Part shown: positions 61,928 to 64,000 of the stretch, piece by piece | Position numbering within the stretch: the stretch's first letter is position 1 | Layout: each line of letters starts with the position of its first letter | NCBI GenBank assembly: GCA_964560495.1 | Contig: CAZLMM010000019.1 | Coordinates: forward strand, 18,466 to 82,465 | Length of the DNA stretch: 64,000 nucleotides | DNA from: UBA5069 sp964560495 | GTDB lineage: Bacteria; Chloroflexota; Anaerolineae; Caldilineales; Caldilineaceae | Direction: 5' to 3' | Notes under the pieces: generated by a model | The model's database searches: none | What the model was told of the DNA's origin: nothing | What the model saw: the letters and a program-made list of their open reading frames with translations, nothing else | Translations under genes and position numbers: made by a program

Positions 61928-62470
61928 ATGAAAACGAAGAGTGACGGTGTATTCATGAGGATCTGGCGTTCACCCAAACTGCTGCGTGTGTGGATCTTTT
62001 GCGACGGTTGTACAGGCGCCGGCAATGGCGCCGGGTCGCCGCCGGCGATGATGGAGGCAGCCGGACGCCCGGGGCAGCTGGCCATGGGTTGTGGGGCCGG
62101 CGCGGCGGCCTTCTCGGACGCGGGCGAGGTGCTGGCCTGGGAATGTCAACGTCTGCCGGCGATGACCAACAACGAGGCCGAGTACGCCGGGCTGCTGTTG
62201 GGGCTGACTCTGGGCAGACGGCTGCGCGCCGCCGAGACCAACTGCGTATTGGATAGCGCCACGGTTGTGCGGCAGATGCAGGGGCGCGCTGCGGTGAAGA
62301 GCCGCGCCCTACGCCAATGGCACTGGCGCGCCTGCGAGGCGGCCCGCGACGTGCCCAATTTGCGGCTGCGGCTGATCCCGCGCGAATGGAATCGCCTGGC
62401 CGACGGGCTGGCGGCCCAGGCCGGCATGACCTGGGAGGAGATGCGGGCTGCATTGGCGGGAATCGAATGA
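61928..62470 (+). CDS. RNase HI-like nuclease in the cas operon
   Basis: 180 residues from ATG 61928 (AGGA eight bases upstream); 61955 is an alternative and the longer frame from 61892 begins in a dispersed repeat. All four RNase H acids are seen: Asp26 in IFCDGCTGAGNGAG, Glu83 in TNNEAEYAGLLLGL, Asp109 in CVLDSATVVRQMQG and Asp159 in REWNRLADGLAAQA. There is a 15-residue Gly/Pro-rich insertion after the first strand. RNase H cuts RNA in RNA:DNA hybrids, so next to RT, Cas1 and Cas2 it plausibly removes the RNA template from cDNA before integration. That role is inference. It starts 48 bases after cas1. Confidence 0.88.
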   Translation: MKTKSDGVFMRIWRSPKLLRVWIFCDGCTGAGNGAGSPPAMMEAAGRPGQLAMGCGAGAAAFSDAGEVLAWECQRLPAMTNNEAEYAGLLLGLTLGRRLRAAETNCVLDSATVVRQMQGRAAVKSRALRQWHWRACEAARDVPNLRLRLIPREWNRLADGLAAQAGMTWEEMRAALAGIE

Positions 62471-62507
62471 AGACGCCATTCAAACCCGCCGCTTGCAACC
62501 GATGCTG

Positions 62508-62541
62508 ACGAGCACGAGTACGAGCACGAGTACGAGTACGA
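62508..62541 (+). repeat. ACGAGC/T hexamer array before cas2
   Basis: About 5.7 units of ACGAGC or ACGAGT, ending just before the GGAGGAGGG ribosome binding site of cas2 (start 62555). Same placement as the array at 58450-58477. Confidence 0.87.
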
Positions 62542-62554
62542 AGGAGGAGGGAAG

Positions 62555-62911
62555 ATGGCGAAGGTGATAACGCAGAAAGAGGAAAAAATCGGGCCGGCGG
62601 TGCGCAATCGCCGCCAATGGACCGTGGTGAGTTATGATATTTCCGATGACAGGCGTCGCACGAAGGTGATGAAGACGCTGGAGGGCTACGGCCAGCGCGC
62701 CCAGTACAGCGTCTTCGAATGCGACCTGCGCCCGCCAGACCTGGCTCGATTGGAAGCGAAACTGCGCGCCATCATCGAAGACGAATCGGACGACATTCGC
62801 ATCTATCTGCTGTGCGAAGCGTGCGTGGGCAAGGTGCGCACCCTGGGCCGGGCAAGCATTCACCGTGAGGTGGGGTTCCGGGTGGTGGAGAGCGCGGGGA
62901 AGGGACGATGA
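62555..62911 (+). CDS. cas2: CRISPR adaptation protein Cas2
   Basis: 118 residues; a strong site GGAGGAGGGAAG precedes ATG 62555. The ferredoxin-like core starts at ~22 with TVVSYDISDDRRRTKVMKTL (Asp28 conserved), then EGYGQRAQYSVFECDLRP and ARLEAKLRAIIEDESDDIRI, YLLCEAC. An N-terminal extension of about 20 basic residues and a short C-terminal extension make it longer than the usual ~90. Cas2 bridges Cas1 dimers in the spacer integration complex. Last gene of the run. Confidence 0.94.
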   Translation: MAKVITQKEEKIGPAVRNRRQWTVVSYDISDDRRRTKVMKTLEGYGQRAQYSVFECDLRPPDLARLEAKLRAIIEDESDDIRIYLLCEACVGKVRTLGRASIHREVGFRVVESAGKGR

Positions 62912-62920
62912 AGGGGGAGG

Positions 62921-62948
62921 TTTACGGTTTGAGATTTACGATTTACGG
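62921..62948. repeat. Heptamer repeats after cas2
   Basis: TTTACGGTTTGAGATTTACG then ATTTACGG. In reverse complement this resembles CGTAAA-type repeats at 60804-60832, so cas1-RNase H-cas2 is bracketed by inverted versions of the same degenerate repeat. Confidence 0.6.
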
Positions 62949-62956
62949 GCGAGGCG

Positions 62957-63190
62957 CTACTCGATGTTGAGGATGGCAATCACCTGTAGTTCTTGTTCTG
63001 TGCGCAGCTCATATTCAACGGTGTAGCCGGCGACACGAAGTCGATAGGCATTGACCCTGTCTTCGATGGGTTGACCGCCTGTCGGGTTCTTGACCAACTC
63101 TCGAATCGCCTCCGCGACAGCAGCTGCGGGGCCACGCGGGATTGCATAGATGCCCACTGTGGCGGCAGGATGGTAGCGAATCTGCCACAT
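62957..63190 (-). CDS. ParE/RelE-type toxin
   Basis: 77 residues. WQIRYHPAATVGIYAIPRGP, then IEDRVNAYRLRVAGYTVEYE and the final strand VIAILNIE follow the RelE/ParE fold (core RLRVAGYRVxYE). The C-terminal catalytic-type Arg/His end is short. Its ATG shares one base with the stop of the upstream Phd-type gene, the usual coupled arrangement. Convergent with cas2, 45 bases apart. mRNA cleavage versus gyrase inhibition cannot be told from sequence. Confidence 0.8.
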   Translation of the reverse strand: MWQIRYHPAATVGIYAIPRGPAAAVAEAIRELVKNPTGGQPIEDRVNAYRLRVAGYTVEYELRTEQELQVIAILNIE

Positions 63191-63498
63191 CAGTCGATCA
63201 GCCCCCGCGCCCGCAAGCCCTGCTCGACCTCATCCTGGGTCACGTAATTGCCCGCCGCAACTTCGCGCGAACGTTCCTCTAGCATCACCAGGCGTTTATA
63301 GTGCGCCAGCTCGGCTGCGACTCTGTTCCGCTCTTCGATGTACACCAATGCGGCTGCCGGGCGACCGCGCTGGGCAAAGATGACAGGGCCGCGACCAAGC
63401 TGATTCAGAACTCGATCCTGATACAGTCGAAAATCGCTGATCGGTACGATTTGTGGAGTTGGCTGCGTATTTGCCCTCCATTGGCTATCAATCGACAA
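63190..63498 (-). CDS. Phd/YefM-type antitoxin
   Basis: 102 residues. The N-terminal Phd fold is visible: IVPISDFRLYQDRVLNQLGR (helix region) and GPVIFAQRGRPAAALVYIEE (strand-turn-strand with the typical RGRPAA). The C-terminal acidic helical tail (EERSREVAAGNYVTQDEVEQ) should wrap the toxin encoded directly downstream, whose start overlaps by one base. It probably represses its own promoter in 63499-63600. ATG 63498 is the start; a shorter form is possible. Confidence 0.85.
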   Translation of the reverse strand: MSIDSQWRANTQPTPQIVPISDFRLYQDRVLNQLGRGPVIFAQRGRPAAALVYIEERNRVAAELAHYKRLVMLEERSREVAAGNYVTQDEVEQGLRARGLID

Positions 63499-63625
63499 TT
63501 TTATGCTAAGTTAGCACGATGTGGATGGTTGTCAAGGTCTAAAGTGATGTTACGATTGGCAGGCAGGTGGAAATAGAGTATTCTTCTCAAGAATCATAAG
63601 GTTCTTGAGATATGGAGCATTGGTG

Positions 63626-63775
63626 ATGAAGCAGAAAACCATGGGCAGTGATGAGGCGCGGGTCAACTTTCGCGATGTGCTCGACGCCGTGAGCATGGGC
63701 GAGACCATCTTTGTGGAGCGGTACGGAAAGCCGGTGGCTGTCGTTGTCTCTGTTCGGGAGTACGAACGGTTCTAG
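63626..63775 (+). CDS. Solitary short Phd-type antitoxin
   Basis: A 49-residue ORF (too short for the usual cut-off), ATG 63626 with GGAG eight bases upstream. It reads DEARVNFRDVLDAVSMGETI, then FVERYGKPVAVVVSVREYER, a compact Phd/YefM DNA-binding fold (NFRDVLDxV..GET..V.R.GKP.AV.VS..EYER). The toxin-neutralising tail is missing and no toxin gene follows, so it is either a remnant or a free-standing repressor. Confidence 0.75.
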   Translation: MKQKTMGSDEARVNFRDVLDAVSMGETIFVERYGKPVAVVVSVREYERF

Positions 63776-63799
63776 AACGATCATTGTATGCTGCTTGAC

Positions 63800-63854
63800 G
63801 TCATGCTTGCAGCGTGACAATCATGGCTGATTTTTCATCGTTATCGGTGTCCGC
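63800..63854. repeat. 55-bp direct repeat, copy 1
   Basis: Identical to 63946-64000. It opens with the hairpin GTCATGCTTGCAGCGTGAC (8-bp stem with one G-U, loop TGC) followed by a constant 36-base part ending GGTGTCCGC. The 91 bases between copies are unrelated. Confidence 0.9.
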
Positions 63855-63945
63855 AGATCATGTTGCCTATCCTGGAAACCCCACCTGATGTGAAAAATAG
63901 GCTCACACAGAGACACGGAGAACACAGAGAAAGAGTCATCCGTAG

Positions 63946-64000
63946 GTCATGCTTGCAGCGTGACAATCATGGCTGATTTTTCATCGTTATCGGTGTCCGC
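63946..64000. repeat. 55-bp direct repeat, copy 2 (reaches the window edge)
   Basis: Exact second copy of 63800-63854; it may continue beyond the window. The spacer before it contains a CACAGAGACACGGAG-type sequence of the sort widely scattered between genes in such genomes. Confidence 0.9.

Noticed and set aside
53100..62480. Numerous Arg/Ala-rich alternative-frame ORFs
   Set aside because: GC-rich shadow frames without ribosome binding sites or family patterns.
63800..64000. CRISPR array at the right edge
   Set aside because: Only two copies of a 55-bp sequence with a 91-base interval; no regular repeat-spacer pattern. Kept as a direct repeat.

Overview
The window looks like chromosome of a member of the Chloroflexota, most likely a Caldilinea/Anaerolineae-type filamentous bacterium. 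The pointers are indirect: a BTAD-ATPase-WD40 regulator, a very large secreted protein of PKD, CARDB-like and FG-GAP modules ending in a YLPLI-R tail, a Uma2 protein, many small toxin-antitoxin genes, and degenerate heptamer and hexamer tandem repeats between genes. No rRNA or tRNA gene was recognised, so the phylum call is inference.

Left part (1-12.2 kb). Two paralogous secreted or membrane proteins of unknown function lie on the minus strand, separated by a YbjQ-family gene and a RelE-type toxin-antitoxin pair. Next, on the plus strand, is a branched-chain amino-acid cluster: a good sigma-70-like promoter, an ilvL-like leader peptide rich in Leu/Ile/Val, an intrinsic terminator (together a classical attenuator), ilvB, ilvN, ilvC, a pyruvate kinase lacking the C-terminal domain, and leuA. 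A broken LysM gene follows.

Nitrogen part (12.2-22.8 kb). Urease genes ureG, ureC, ureB, ureA, ureD and ureF are on the minus strand. The complete urea ABC transporter urtABCDE is inserted between ureD and ureF on the plus strand. The ureD-urtA gap holds a TGTGCA palindrome that may be a shared operator. No ureE was seen; UreG ends in a short His run.

Middle (22.8-51.7 kb). A 4392-residue secreted modular protein with very recent internal duplications is followed upstream by a BTAD/AAA/WD40 regulator. Then come a broken antitoxin, an AI-2E family transporter, a Uma2 protein, a helicase-dNK-RsgA minus-strand run, and a GAF-containing histidine kinase/LuxR-type response regulator pair.

Right part (51.7-63 kb), the most interesting section. 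After a strong terminator, eight co-directional genes follow with short gaps or overlaps: a VWA protein with an FHA-like C-terminus, a tubulin-like GTPase, an unknown helical protein, a degenerate DUF697-type GTPase, a stand-alone reverse transcriptase whose ATG overlaps the GTPase stop codon, Cas1, an RNase H with all four catalytic acids, and Cas2. This joins a CRISPR RNA-spacer acquisition module (RT-Cas1-Cas2 plus RNase H) to a VWA/tubulin/GTPase cytoskeletal-type module. ACGAGT hexamer arrays sit just before the ribosome binding sites of the GTPase gene and cas2. No CRISPR array or interference gene is in the window. The end holds a Phd/ParE pair, a solitary antitoxin and a 55-bp direct repeat reaching the window edge.
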